Part shown: positions 1-9,117 of the stretch, piece after piece | How the letters are laid out: each line of letters begins with the position of its first letter | Position numbering within the stretch: position 1 is the stretch's first letter | Source: Dyella sp. BiH032 | Lineage (GTDB): Bacteria > Pseudomonadota > Gammaproteobacteria > Xanthomonadales > Rhodanobacteraceae | Length of the DNA stretch: 64,000 nt | Reading direction: 5' to 3' | Assembly (NCBI RefSeq): GCF_031954525.1 | Contig: NZ_CP134868.1 | Span: forward strand, 124,001-188,000 | Program-made: the position numbers and the translations under genes | The notes under the pieces: model-generated | Told to the model about the DNA's origin: nothing | The model's database searches: none | What the model saw: the letters and a program-made list of their open reading frames with translations, nothing else

Positions 1-171
1 TTCCTGAAGCAGGACCCCGTCCTCGTCGAGCGCTTGGTGCGTCAGGTTGCCCAGGCATACACCGAACAGCAGGCCGCGAAGGGCGGTAACAATGGCGGCC
101 ACAGCCAGAGCCATGCCGGCGGACGCCAACCGCAGCAGCAGGGCGGCCAGCGGCGCTACGCCAACGGCTGA
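1..171 (+). CDS. C-terminal fragment of an unidentified protein
   Basis: An open frame enters from the left edge and stops at TGA 169-171. Only 56 residues are visible. They begin with an amphipathic helical stretch rich in Val, Arg and Gln and end in a low-complexity Gly/Gln/His tail closing in RRYANG. Such a tail looks like a flexible, possibly nucleic-acid-associated extension, but that is only an impression. The next gene starts 48 bases downstream on the same strand. I do not recognise the protein, and the true start lies outside the window. Confidence 0.6.
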   Translation, partial: FLKQDPVLVERLVRQVAQAYTEQQAAKGGNNGGHSQSHAGGRQPQQQGGQRRYANG

Positions 172-218
172 TCAAACTTCATTCATGGCCAGGACGGCCC
201 AGACATCGTAGGAAGCGT

Positions 219-731
219 ATGCCCAGTTCGACCATCACCATCCCCTCGTCGCCGACGACCGCGTCTGGCAACGAGCTGCTTGCCAAAGCGCGCAGGGTCG
301 CTCGCACGTGGGCCGAGATCCTCGACACCCCGAGCAACGCCCTCTCGAATCTCCACTTCGTGATCCTCACGAAACCCGACGGCGCTGTCGCCATCGCGCA
401 AACCGGTGGCCACGAAGGCTCCGTGGAACGGCTGCTGGGCGAACTCACTTATGCGGCCCTCCGCCCCTTTGTCGTTGTGAGCACCGTTGCCGTGGAGCAG
501 GGCGGCGGTGCCGCGGCCGTCCCGCACATCGTCTTCCACCTGCATGAACCAACTGGCGCAGGCGCGGTGCACATCTGCCGCATCGAGCTGGACGGCGCCG
601 TACCCGCGCTGCGCAACGCCCGAGTGCTCCTCGAGGGTGAGAGCGTTCGCGTCCCTTACTCCATTCCTTGCTGTCTTCCTGGTGCAGGGCAGGGCGCTGC
701 CGCACGCGCTGCCGGCCAGCGCCTCCACTAA
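219..731 (+). CDS. hypothetical protein (170 aa)
   Basis: The ATG is preceded by an AGGAAG ribosome-binding site. The product is 170 residues, with a Ser/Thr-rich N-terminus, a central alpha/beta-like section and a C-terminal Gly/Ala-rich run. No signal peptide or membrane segment is apparent, and I recognise no family. Two other frames are also open across part of this region, but this one has the best start signal and a consistent GC-rich third position. It lies in a same-strand series leading toward dnaB, so it is probably a backbone gene of the element. Confidence 0.55.
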   Translation: MPSSTITIPSSPTTASGNELLAKARRVARTWAEILDTPSNALSNLHFVILTKPDGAVAIAQTGGHEGSVERLLGELTYAALRPFVVVSTVAVEQGGGAAAVPHIVFHLHEPTGAGAVHICRIELDGAVPALRNARVLLEGESVRVPYSIPCCLPGAGQGAAARAAGQRLH

Positions 732-808
732 GGAACGGCGCGTCGGTGCCGATACCCATCCGGCGTCGTTCCGACGTACACATCTCCAGCCGATCTGGGC
801 CAAGGACC

Positions 809-1693
809 ATGGACGTTCAGCAGCATCCCGAGCTTGACCCAATCATCGAAGCGCTGGATTGCGCGTATCAGGGCGCACTGAACGGTCTGGAGACCTTCAC
901 CAGGCACGCCATTGCCGTCACTGACCAGCTCGCCGACCTTAAGCTGACGGTGAGCCGCCAGGATGAGCTGAGCATCGTGCCTGAGCGCGCCATGTCCCCT
1001 CAGGATGCATTCCGGCAGCTGGCGGACATTCTCGTCACGCGCGCGCGCCCGATCCTTGATCCTTTCGGGCAGAAGGCTCGCGTACGGGTCGAAGATCTGA
1101 TCGACTGGACAGGCGAGCCGCCACGACACAACCTCTCTCACCTCCAGCACGGGCTGCAGAAAATCGACTATGCGCGGTCCAAGTCCCTGCGCGACTTCTT
1201 TCAGCGCGTCGTGATTCGACTCACACCCGAGGCGGTCCCCGACCACGCAAAGAGCCTAGCGGCCTTCGACCTGGTTGCCTGCATTGGTGTACCGCTCCCC
1301 AATGCCCATGTCGTTCGCTTCGCCCGAACCGATGCTGGAACGGTCGTCAGCATGCGACTCGGGCGAGAGGAGAGTCAGATGCCCTGGCACCTGACGCCGG
1401 CGCACCTGATCTCGATAGACAAGATGTTCGTCGCCCTTGCTGCGGTGTGTGCGATCGCCGGAATGGCCGCCGAGGCTGTTCAGATCACCGAGCGCGGCGA
1501 GTCGATCGTTCAACGCCTGCGCCAGTCGACCACGCAGTACAAGAGCGGTGACCAGCACGTCATTGGCTTGGCCGCGCGCATGACACTGCATCGCGACCGG
1601 ATCGATATTCTCTTTGCACAAGACGTCTGGCAGGTCGTTTACGACGTCATCCGCGAATGCATCGCCGGCGTGAAGTTCATCGCCGACGCCTGA
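809..1693 (+). CDS. hypothetical protein (294 aa), backbone gene
   Basis: The frame is open from 668, but the ATG at 809 is chosen because AAGGA lies just upstream and the N-terminal extension is compositionally unlike the rest. The product is 294 residues, mostly helical by eye. One moderately hydrophobic Ala-rich segment near residue 215 (VALAAVCAIAGMAAEAV) could be a buried helix rather than a membrane span. No catalytic motif is recognised. It is followed by a small gene and then dnaB on the same strand, which suggests a conserved element backbone block. Confidence 0.6.
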   Translation: MDVQQHPELDPIIEALDCAYQGALNGLETFTRHAIAVTDQLADLKLTVSRQDELSIVPERAMSPQDAFRQLADILVTRARPILDPFGQKARVRVEDLIDWTGEPPRHNLSHLQHGLQKIDYARSKSLRDFFQRVVIRLTPEAVPDHAKSLAAFDLVACIGVPLPNAHVVRFARTDAGTVVSMRLGREESQMPWHLTPAHLISIDKMFVALAAVCAIAGMAAEAVQITERGESIVQRLRQSTTQYKSGDQHVIGLAARMTLHRDRIDILFAQDVWQVVYDVIRECIAGVKFIADA

Positions 1694-1714
1694 CCTCAAC
1701 TGACAAGGATTGTC

Positions 1715-1978
1715 ATGCCACCAAAAGCACGATCCACGGCCCCGGCCGTGGAAACGTCGCGCACCCGCGACCCCTACCAGAACCCGCTTACCGACGACGT
1801 CCACGGCTTCGCAGATGGACGCACCATGCACGTCCTCACCCGACAAGGAAACATCGTTCACGTCGCGTCACACCGCGAGAACGACGCCGGCACCAGCTCC
1901 GCGAAGCGCCGCTACTCGCTGGAGATCTTCGCGCGCATGGCGCGAAAGGGGTTCTTGATCCGCCGCGGCGACTCCTAG
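1715..1978 (+). CDS. small basic hypothetical protein (87 aa)
   Basis: This is a short gene with an AAGGA site about 8 bases before the ATG. The 87-residue product is basic (many Arg and Lys) and has no signal peptide or membrane segment. The centre has a short beta-like section (TMHVLTRQGNIVHVASH) and the end is an amphipathic helix. It sits 22 bases after the preceding gene and 75 bases before dnaB on the same strand. An overlapping frame from 1657 is open to 2016 but lacks a ribosome-binding site. No family is recognised. Confidence 0.5.
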   Translation: MPPKARSTAPAVETSRTRDPYQNPLTDDVHGFADGRTMHVLTRQGNIVHVASHRENDAGTSSAKRRYSLEIFARMARKGFLIRRGDS

Positions 1979-2053
1979 CGCGCGGAGCCGTTTGGACCTG
2001 CCCGGATCGCCCCTGACACTGGCTCCAGTACGTGGTAGACGGAGTCATATGCA

Positions 2054-3445
2054 ATGAATGCACGCGCAGCTGACCTGCCCAGTCGCTGGGAAGGAGAGCA
2101 GTCCACCCGGGTGCCACCACACTCGGAATCGGCCGAGCAGGCGGTGCTCGGCGGGCTCATGTTGTCCTCCGAGGCCTTTGACCTGGTCGGCGGGTCGCTG
2201 AGGCCCGAGCACTTCTATCAGAAGCGCCACCAAGTCCTGTACGAGGCGATCTGTGAGCTTGTAGATAAGGGCCGACCCTACGACGCCGTCACCATCTCCG
2301 ACTGGATCGAGAGCAACAAGCGTGTTGTGCTCATCGATCCCGCTTACGTCATTCACCTGGCCAACACAACCCCAAGCGCCGCTAACGTGGCGGCCTATGC
2401 CGAGATCGTTCGCGAGAAGGCAAGCCTGCGCAAGTTGGCGGACGTGAGCGCCAGGATCACCGAGCAGGCACTCAACCCGCATGCTGGCTCGGCCAAGGAA
2501 GTTATCGAGCAGGCAGAGCAAGCGATCTTCCGCATTGCCGAAGCCGGTACTGGCTCCCGCAAGGAGGTATACAACTCCCGCGATGTGGCCCGCCAAGCCT
2601 TCGGCCTCATCTCCAGTCGCTTCGACAATCGTGGCCAGCTCACCGGGGTAACCACAGGATTCACAGACCTGGACAAGATCCTGTCAGGGCTGCAGCCCAG
2701 CGACCTAGTCATCGTCGCTGCACGGCCGTCGATGGGAAAGACAGCATTCTCGGTGAACATTGCAGAAGCCGCAGCCGTGAACACAAAGCGGGGGGTCGCC
2801 ATCTTCTCCATGGAGATGTCCGCCGCGCAGCTCGGTTTGCGTCTCGTTTCCTCGATCGGGCGCGTCGACCAGCAGCACCTGCGCAATGGCGACATTCATG
2901 AGGAAGACTGGCCGCGAATCACTCACGCTACCAGCGTTCTCACCGAAACCAAGATTTTCATTGACGACACTCCGAGTCTCTCGCCTGTCGAGCTGCGCAC
3001 ACGCGCTCGCCGCCTGCACCGCGAATGTGGAGGCCTGGCGCTCGTTGTCGTGGACTATCTGCAGCTCATGCAGGTTCCCGGGAACAAGGAGAACCGCGCC
3101 ACAGAGATCTCCGAGATCTCGCGCAGCCTGAAGGCTCTGGCCAAAGAACTGAACTGCCCCGTGGTCGCCCTGTCGCAGCTTAATCGCTCGCTGGAGAGTC
3201 GCGCTGACAAGCGACCGCTGCTGTCCGACCTGCGCGAATCCGGCGCGATCGAGCAGGACGCAGACGTGATCATGTTCATTTACAGGGATGACTACTACAA
3301 CAAAGAGTCGCCCGATAAAGGCATGGCCGAGGTCATCGTAGGCAAGCAACGAAACGGGCCTACCGACACGGTCAAGCTCGCTTTCCTAGGAAGGTTCACA
3401 AAATTCTGCGACCTGGCGCCCTCCAGCTTTGAGGCCGGCTTTTAG
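2054..3445 (+). CDS. dnaB: DnaB-type replicative DNA helicase
   Basis: The 463-residue product has the normal DnaB length and layout. An N-terminal primase-interacting domain (about residues 20-130) starts with SAEQAVLGGLM. A linker follows, then a RecA-like helicase core with Walker A ARPSMGKTAF near residue 225, Walker B LVVVDYLQLM near 330 and the SDLRESGAIEQDAD motif near 390-405. It should be a hexameric 5'-3' helicase that opens DNA at a replication fork. A private dnaB in a backbone block suggests the element replicates partly on its own, as plasmids and some integrative elements do. The ATG at 2054 follows GGAG about 10 bases upstream. No dnaC-type loader is visible nearby. Confidence 0.96.
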   Translation: MNARAADLPSRWEGEQSTRVPPHSESAEQAVLGGLMLSSEAFDLVGGSLRPEHFYQKRHQVLYEAICELVDKGRPYDAVTISDWIESNKRVVLIDPAYVIHLANTTPSAANVAAYAEIVREKASLRKLADVSARITEQALNPHAGSAKEVIEQAEQAIFRIAEAGTGSRKEVYNSRDVARQAFGLISSRFDNRGQLTGVTTGFTDLDKILSGLQPSDLVIVAARPSMGKTAFSVNIAEAAAVNTKRGVAIFSMEMSAAQLGLRLVSSIGRVDQQHLRNGDIHEEDWPRITHATSVLTETKIFIDDTPSLSPVELRTRARRLHRECGGLALVVVDYLQLMQVPGNKENRATEISEISRSLKALAKELNCPVVALSQLNRSLESRADKRPLLSDLRESGAIEQDADVIMFIYRDDYYNKESPDKGMAEVIVGKQRNGPTDTVKLAFLGRFTKFCDLAPSSFEAGF

Positions 3446-3599
3446 TTCAGCTACCCACCTCTTTGTCAACCAAGCCCGGAAAGAGCGGGCACAAGTGCCA
3501 CCGTTTCCCGCCGGGGCTGAGCAGACCGATTCCTAGACTTTGGCTCCGGGAACCACAGCGCGCCGGCTTGGCTCGCTCACAACGAAGCAGAGGACACAC

Positions 3600-4238
3600 A
3601 TGGGAAAGGACACCGTGGCCGGAGAGGCGCCTGCGGGCCGCCAGGACCAGGGCGCGCCCGACTTCAACGAAATGATCAAGGCTGCCAATGAGGAAATGGC
3701 CGCAGCCCCTACCTCAGCCCTCTCAGACGCTTTGGAACGCCTCATGGATGGCGTGAAGGCCGCCGATCCGCGCCCGTTGCAGGATAAGCCCTCATTCTGG
3801 GCCCGATTCACCGGTGCCTACCTCCAGCGACGTGTGGAGTACGCGCGTTCGCGTGAGGCGTTGCCAAACTTGGCCACTGAGGCGTCCGACGCCTGCGAGC
3901 GCGTTCGCCACCTCAAAAACGTACTTGAGGGAACAATCGCTGAAACCGAGCAAGAGCGCCTCCGGCAGACGGTACTGATGGAAGAGGGTCGCCGCGCGAC
4001 CGCGTCGATTCCTTCGCACGAGCGGGACCGTCACCTCCGACGACTGGCCAACCTCGACACCTACATCCTCTCGCTGGGCCTGACCGTCGAGCAGATGCGC
4101 TTGGCCATCGCGAATTCGGACCACCTTATCGCGCGCTTTGAGGAGGCACGGGGAACGCTTCTTCCCCTGTTCGACCACCACACCTTTGCCGTTGTCGCCG
4201 GAGCAGCCCAGGGCTTCGCCAACGCACCACGTCGCTAA
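3600..4238 (+). CDS. coiled-coil protein encoded upstream of telA
   Basis: The frame is open from 3540, but the ATG at 3600 (MGKDTVAGEA) is preferred because GAGGA lies shortly upstream. The 212-residue product has an acidic N-terminus, a KPSFWARFTGAYLQRR motif near residue 65 and a long, predominantly helical, probably coiled-coil region to about residue 190. No membrane segment or catalytic motif is seen. It lies 50 bases before telA on the same strand, and both proteins are helical, so a shared complex is plausible. I do not recognise a named family. Confidence 0.6.
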   Translation: MGKDTVAGEAPAGRQDQGAPDFNEMIKAANEEMAAAPTSALSDALERLMDGVKAADPRPLQDKPSFWARFTGAYLQRRVEYARSREALPNLATEASDACERVRHLKNVLEGTIAETEQERLRQTVLMEEGRRATASIPSHERDRHLRRLANLDTYILSLGLTVEQMRLAIANSDHLIARFEEARGTLLPLFDHHTFAVVAGAAQGFANAPRR

Positions 4239-4288
4239 CCTAACCCCTGCCTGTGCTGACCATCCATCAATCTTCTATCGGAGCACCC

Positions 4289-5404
4289 ATGAACGACGTC
4301 GTGATCGCCGCAGACCCCAAGGAGTTGAAGGAACTTGGTCTGCGCGCGGAAGATCTTCCCGCCGTACAACAGTTGAAGGCATCTATTGATGCCTCCTCGC
4401 CGGCGGCCGTCTCCGGGTTCGGTCTGGAAATCGGCAAGCACACGAGCAGCTTCACCGATTCGATCCTCGCCCAAGTGCGTTCGAAGGACCTCGACAACGC
4501 CGGCGAACTCCTCAACGAACTCGCCTCGGCCGCAGGCAAGGCAAACTTCACCGCGCTGGGCGGCAGCCGCTCGAAGTTGCCGGTGATTGGCTCCCTGATC
4601 GACCGCTTCACCAATGCGAAAGACAAAGCGATCGCGCGTTTTAACACGGTGGAGGAGCAGGTCAACAAGCTGGCCGCACAGGTTGATACCACCGAACAGA
4701 CGCTCAACCGCCGAATCCATGACATGGACGCCATGGCGATCTCGGTTCGCGACGAGTACCGCCTTATCGGCCAGCACATCCTCGCCGGCAAGCAGAAACT
4801 CAAGCAATTGCAGCAGGACTATGACGCCCTCCCCGAGGCTGCCAACCCTGAAGAGGCGATGGCACAGAGTGAGGCCAAGACGGTGATTCAGGTGCTGGAC
4901 AAGCGAATCGCCGACATGCTCGTCCTGCAGCACTCGAACCTGCAGCAGCTGCCGATGATCCGCATGCTGCAAGATAACGATGCCCAGTTGTTGGATAAGT
5001 TCAGCAGCGCCAAGACGATCACCATCCCGAACTTCAAGCGCCAGTTCGTCCTGCGTGTTGCACTCGAGGACCAGAAGCGCGCCGTCGATTTCGCTGAGCG
5101 AATCGACGAGACCAACAACCAGCTTCTGCGCGACAACGCCAAACTGCTCCAGCGCAACACGATTCGCGCAGCCGAGGCCAACCAGCGCCTCGCAATCGAT
5201 GTGGACACGTTGCAAGCCGTGCAGGACGACCTCGTGAAGACGTACGCCGACGTGCGGCGCATTCAGGACGAGGGGCAGCGCAACCGCGCGCAGGTCGAGG
5301 AGAAAGTCCGCCTTCTCAAACAGAGCGTGCAAGCGCAGCTTGGGCGCCCGGTGGATACCGATCCCGCGCGCCGCATTAGCAACGACCGCGCCGGCGCAGC
5401 CTGA
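4289..5404 (+). CDS. telA: TelA-family toxic anion resistance protein
   Basis: The 371-residue product carries the hallmark TelA-family (PF05816) segments. These are LPVIGSLIDRF near residue 95, a long helical section with VEEQVNKLAAQVD, and MLQDNDAQLLDKFSSAKTITIP near residue 225, followed by the conserved TTIP-to-TNxxLLRxNAxLL region. TelA (KlaB of the RK2 kil operon) was linked to tellurite resistance and is common on conjugative elements; its biochemical role is not settled. The ATG at 4289 follows CGGAG. It follows a coiled-coil gene and precedes three genes encoding small membrane proteins, which look like one functional block. Confidence 0.9.
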   Translation: MNDVVIAADPKELKELGLRAEDLPAVQQLKASIDASSPAAVSGFGLEIGKHTSSFTDSILAQVRSKDLDNAGELLNELASAAGKANFTALGGSRSKLPVIGSLIDRFTNAKDKAIARFNTVEEQVNKLAAQVDTTEQTLNRRIHDMDAMAISVRDEYRLIGQHILAGKQKLKQLQQDYDALPEAANPEEAMAQSEAKTVIQVLDKRIADMLVLQHSNLQQLPMIRMLQDNDAQLLDKFSSAKTITIPNFKRQFVLRVALEDQKRAVDFAERIDETNNQLLRDNAKLLQRNTIRAAEANQRLAIDVDTLQAVQDDLVKTYADVRRIQDEGQRNRAQVEEKVRLLKQSVQAQLGRPVDTDPARRISNDRAGAA

Positions 5405-5462
5405 CCGCTACCGCGCCAACCACAGGCCAACCCGGCAGCACTCATAAGGAAGTGGTGAGCAA

Positions 5463-6383
5463 ATGACAGCTATCTCTTCACGTAAGACCGGCCAATCGGC
5501 CCTGATTGATATGGCGGGCGATATCGCCAACGATGCGATTCGGCTCTCCGAGCGTCACCGCAAGGTCAAGCTCGCCTCCAGGTTGTTCTCTGGCGGCACC
5601 CTCGGCGTCGCTGTGTCGCTCCTAATCATGGGAGTCTGGCACTACTTCGCCGCACCATCCGTCACCTTCCGATCGCTGGACGTTCCGCAAAGCATTGTGA
5701 GCGCTGCCGCGCAAGCCGCGTCCGGAGCCGCGTCACTTGGCGGCTCACCGTTTGACTCTATTGCGTCGATGATCTTCACGGGGCCATTCCCGATCATCAT
5801 GGCGGTCACTGCGCTTGTTGTGGGCCTCGCGCTGTCGGTCGTGCGCGGGTCCTTTAGTGCCCTGGTCGGTGCTGGCGCGTTCGCATTCGCGATGTTCATG
5901 GGCCCGCAGATGTTCGGCGCGATGTTCCCTTCCAGTGGGAACGACGGGGCGACGGCTGCAGCCGCAGTGCCCGAAAAACCGGCCGAATGGCAGGCATGGC
6001 TGAAGGATCATCCCAAGGAGGCAAGCACTGACGCGGGCCGCTACCTCGCGGCACAGGTTGCATATCTGACCAAGAATGGAGCGCTCAAAGTCGCACTGTT
6101 GTCCTGGCCGGGGACGCTGTCCGCTTCATCGGAGATTGACCCTTCGCGCGTCATCGTCATGGAGCGCAGCGCCTTCAATGAAGCACGCTCCTCAATGGCG
6201 GAGGCTAAGCTCGCGGACTACCAACATACCCGCGACCGCTTGCGCGCTGCCTCCTCCTCCGCGGCTCTGTGGCTCGCCGCGCTGGTTGTCGCGACGCTTG
6301 TCACACGCCGACTGCGTAAGACGATGGGAGCACGAGTTGAAAGTGCGATGGGCTATCTCGCGACTCGCGAGGCAAAGGCATGA
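5463..6383 (+). CDS. multi-pass membrane protein of the telA cluster
   Basis: The 306-residue product begins with about 45 cytoplasmic residues containing basic and amphipathic stretches. Hydrophobic spans follow near residues 46-66, 100-125 and 128-150, then a soluble loop of about 110 residues and a final span near 270-288 with a basic tail. AAGGAAG precedes the ATG. The stop overlaps the next start by ATGA, which marks translational coupling. No family is recognised. Its position after telA suggests a membrane partner of that system. Confidence 0.65.
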   Translation: MTAISSRKTGQSALIDMAGDIANDAIRLSERHRKVKLASRLFSGGTLGVAVSLLIMGVWHYFAAPSVTFRSLDVPQSIVSAAAQAASGAASLGGSPFDSIASMIFTGPFPIIMAVTALVVGLALSVVRGSFSALVGAGAFAFAMFMGPQMFGAMFPSSGNDGATAAAAVPEKPAEWQAWLKDHPKEASTDAGRYLAAQVAYLTKNGALKVALLSWPGTLSASSEIDPSRVIVMERSAFNEARSSMAEAKLADYQHTRDRLRAASSSAALWLAALVVATLVTRRLRKTMGARVESAMGYLATREAKA

Positions 6384-6652
6384 ACGGTCGGGTGAAACGG
6401 ATGCTGCTTGCGCCTGTAGCCCTGGTCGGGTTCGTCGTCTTCGCCTATAGCCTGTCCAGCCCAGACCGACCCGAGAATTTGCGGATCCCAGTAACCCTTC
6501 AAGGTGCACTAGACGGGAATGGCGCTCTCCATGACCTCCGTCTAGTGATTGATGGCAACTCCGTGCCCTGCACTTCGACACGCCAGGCTGTCTACTGCGC
6601 CCTGCACGACCCGCACTTGCAGGCCCTGATTCTAAAGGCCGAGAACAAATGA
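6380..6652 (+). CDS. small exported or membrane-anchored protein (90 aa)
   Basis: The ATG overlaps the preceding stop (ATGA), and the stop overlaps the next start in the same way. This places it inside a three-gene coupled set. The 90-residue product has an N-terminal hydrophobic segment (residues 8-24) after basic residues, then a beta-rich periplasmic part with two cysteines about 12 residues apart (VPCTSTRQAVYC) that could form a disulfide. No known family is recognised. Confidence 0.6.
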   Translation: MNGRVKRMLLAPVALVGFVVFAYSLSSPDRPENLRIPVTLQGALDGNGALHDLRLVIDGNSVPCTSTRQAVYCALHDPHLQALILKAENK

Positions 6653-7140
6653 CCGAGAGAGCACCGATCCCGAGCCAGTCGCCGATTCACTCAGGAGCGA
6701 GCGACCGATCCACTCTTTACCGCCGGTCCCACTTGCTGCTCGGCGCCGTCGTTGTCCTCGGGCTGGCCGTCGTGCTCAGCAGCGTCGGGGGAATGCTCCC
6801 GGAGGCTGTGTCTGCCGATTTCGCTCTGCCATTCGTAGTCGCGCTCGGCTTCCTCTACATGATCGCGTCCCGCCCCCTTCGCGGCCACTCGTCGGCGCAC
6901 ATCCGAGAACTTCGGGGACTATACAAACGCACACTTCCTGTTACAGCCTCCGGCGTCACCGTTGCCTTCATCGCAACCATCGCACTGCCGAAGGGGAGCC
7001 TAGCGCCCGAGAGCGCGCAGAACACTGCGATCACGTGTCTGGTGGTGGCTGCCGGTACATTGCCGTGTTGGGCCTTCGTCTATCAGTCCACAGTGGTCGC
7101 CCTTGCGCGATGGACTCGTGTACGCCGCCGGTCTCAGTAG
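6649..7140 (+). CDS. multi-pass membrane protein (163 aa)
   Basis: It is coupled to the gene before it by an ATGA overlap. The 163-residue product has four hydrophobic segments, near residues 28-48, 58-75, 98-116 and 124-148, separated by short charged loops. No catalytic motif is visible. It closes the membrane-protein trio downstream of telA. Function is unknown, but translational coupling suggests co-assembly with its two neighbours. Confidence 0.65.
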   Translation: MTERAPIPSQSPIHSGASDRSTLYRRSHLLLGAVVVLGLAVVLSSVGGMLPEAVSADFALPFVVALGFLYMIASRPLRGHSSAHIRELRGLYKRTLPVTASGVTVAFIATIALPKGSLAPESAQNTAITCLVVAAGTLPCWAFVYQSTVVALARWTRVRRRSQ

Positions 7141-7144
7141 GTCT

Positions 7145-7429
7145 ATGACTGACTCACCTCCTGCGCTGAGGCAGGCTCGCCATACTCCTCACCCAGATGA
7201 GCCGGCCTGCTCCGTGGCTGAGCCGCGACCACCGGCGCTTTCGGATAAAGCTCGCGCGGCGCTCTATCGCGCTCGGCAACGCATTAACGGCGGTCGTCGC
7301 GCGACCGTGACGCCGGCGACCGCCGCGCTACTACGAGAGCTGCTACGCGAGGCACTACAGCGGGACACGTGGACGTCTGACGATAGACACCACCTGGAAG
7401 GGTTTCTTCACCAGCTCAAGCGCGACTAA
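7145..7429 (+). CDS. small basic hypothetical protein (94 aa)
   Basis: The open frame begins at 7103, overlapping the previous gene. The ATG at 7145, four bases after the previous stop, is the likely start. The 94-residue product is Pro-rich at first. It ends in a charged helical region with many Arg and Ala residues, and may bind nucleic acid or protein. No family is recognised. It ends 10 bases before the convergent UDG-like gene. Confidence 0.5.
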   Translation: MTDSPPALRQARHTPHPDEPACSVAEPRPPALSDKARAALYRARQRINGGRRATVTPATAALLRELLREALQRDTWTSDDRHHLEGFLHQLKRD

Positions 7430-7438
7430 GCTGGTTGC

Positions 7439-8218
7439 CTAACCGCGCCACGCGGCGACGCGACGCAGAACCCGCTCCCGGCCCCGGTCGATGACATCGG
7501 GATCTGTTTTCTTCGACAGGTCTTCCTTTCGCTTTCGGCGTAGGAAATACGCGACCCGCTCGCCATTCGACCCGGCGGGATGTGGGAGCCCGGACAGGAT
7601 CTGATCCTGCCGAAGGTGCCCAGCGCTGGCCATGAACTCACAAGCTTCCAGCGCAGCGGCACCGAGCGGAAGGAAGAGGGCACCGGTCAGCCCGCGGCAC
7701 TCAGTAGCGAACCACCGCTCGATCTCCGTCCTTAGGAGGGGAGACCTTGTGATCCCAGACCCACCGAAGTTCTTTCCGTCCCGAAACACCGGATACCGGA
7801 GCGATGAGGTGAAGTGAACCAAGTCGGTGCGGGAAGTCCAAAGGAGTGACGTGGATGCGATGCCCATGCGCTCTGCCAGGCCAACGTGGTCGAGAAGGTT
7901 CACCAGATTTGTTCGAGCCATGCCGGCGAAGCTGGCCGTCGACTTCGCGAGCTCGCAGGCCTCAGCCTCCGATAGCCCACGCAGCAACGCACCACGAGCA
8001 GTGCCGATGGCTGCGTCGGCTTGCTGCTTTCCGGGAGTGATGCCAACAAGCACCAAGCGAGCGGATTCCACGACGTGATCGAACGGTGCGTAGAAAACAG
8101 CGTCGCGGTCATCTCCGATCATCCGAAGAGCCGAGGGAAGCGTCGCGTCCGTATCGAAATCAGGCGGGAGCCCGGCGATGGTTGCGGCATAACGGGAGAA
8201 CTGTGACGCGAATGACAT
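7439..8218 (-). CDS. uracil-DNA-glycosylase-like protein
   Basis: The ATG at 8218 follows AAGGAAGGA at good spacing; an upstream extension to 8278 lacks such a site. In the 259-residue product, ARLVLVGITPGKQQA (residues 53-67) matches the first UDG motif and SGLPHPAGSNGERVAYF near residue 210 matches the His-Pro motif of the last one. The central part, with LLDHVGL and WTSRTDLVHF, fits the family's variable core. UDG-superfamily enzymes excise uracil or related bases, and some members act on RNA or have other roles. Residue-level activity cannot be judged here. The gene stands alone on its strand between convergent and divergent neighbours. Confidence 0.7.
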   Translation of the reverse strand: MSFASQFSRYAATIAGLPPDFDTDATLPSALRMIGDDRDAVFYAPFDHVVESARLVLVGITPGKQQADAAIGTARGALLRGLSEAEACELAKSTASFAGMARTNLVNLLDHVGLAERMGIASTSLLWTSRTDLVHFTSSLRYPVFRDGKNFGGSGITRSPLLRTEIERWFATECRGLTGALFLPLGAAALEACEFMASAGHLRQDQILSGLPHPAGSNGERVAYFLRRKRKEDLSKKTDPDVIDRGRERVLRRVAAWRG

Positions 8219-8425
8219 GTGATTCCTTCCTTGGCATGGCCCCATTTTGCATTGCCGCGAGACCGCGCCAAACGGCATCGTGGGTTAATTCTTCCACGCA
8301 GAGAGCGCCGGACAATTTGCACCGGCAAGTGTTAGGCTTCGGCTGGGCGATCTGCCGCCCGGCATTCGCCCGCCACCGGGCGCAGGCCCCTTCACGGCCA
8401 GCAGACAATATCTCAGCCAAACGGC

Positions 8426-9037
8426 ATGCCGTGGCTGCAGATGGCGGGCTCTGCAGCTCATGGAAACAAAGCCGTGAAGTCCTCTGATGACTCTCTCGTT
8501 TTCCCTTCTGGCCGTTCCGTCGCCCGCGCCCGCCAAGACGCCAAGCGTCTGGCGAAGAAAGAGGGCATTCCTCTCAACGAGGCGCTTGATCGTGTCGCGT
8601 TCGAGAACACTCGTCTACTCGGCTATGGAGGGTGGGCGCAGCTCCTTGAGCTGCTTCGTGCCGGCGAGTGCCCAAACGCCTTCCCAGTGCCCGTTGATCG
8701 TGCTCCCAAAGGCGCGGAGCTGGACATCTTTTCAATGGCCAGCCTGGCACCGCGCCAGTATCCGTGGGACCACTGGGAGCGGATCGCGATCGAGCGCGGC
8801 GTCAGCGAGGAGATGGCGTCGCTCGGCCGTGCCGTCATGCGCGAGCACTACCAGCACTCGTGGGATCGTTTTGGTGATGAGGTCTCCATGCACGACGCGC
8901 ATGCACCGCGCCGCATGATCGACCAGGCACTCGTCAATCCAGAGGCATGTCGTGCGCGCTGGACATGGCTTCTAGCTACCGATGGCGATCGTGTGGACAC
9001 AGATGCGCCGTGGGCTCCGCCCGCCCGCGAGACCTGA
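8426..9037 (+). CDS. hypothetical protein (203 aa)
   Basis: A 203-residue frame with good coding character. Near residues 26-60 it has FPSGRSVARARQDAKRLAK followed by a helix resembling small DNA-associated or plasmid-encoded modules, then a Trp/Tyr-containing section and a C-terminal helical domain. The start is uncertain: ATG 8426, ATG 8441 and GTG 8474 are all possible, and none has a strong ribosome-binding site. I know no firm function. It is followed 80 bases later by the H-NS-like gene. Confidence 0.55.
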   Translation: MPWLQMAGSAAHGNKAVKSSDDSLVFPSGRSVARARQDAKRLAKKEGIPLNEALDRVAFENTRLLGYGGWAQLLELLRAGECPNAFPVPVDRAPKGAELDIFSMASLAPRQYPWDHWERIAIERGVSEEMASLGRAVMREHYQHSWDRFGDEVSMHDAHAPRRMIDQALVNPEACRARWTWLLATDGDRVDTDAPWAPPARET

Positions 9038-9117
9038 CAGGACTGCGTCTTGCGGAGTGCGTGTTCGCCATTCTTGCTGGCCTACACTAGGCTGGGGAGC
9101 CCAACACAGGACCAACC

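Noticed and set aside
4235..5332. 365-residue minus-strand frame opposite telA
   Set aside because: Complete antisense shadow of a recognised gene.
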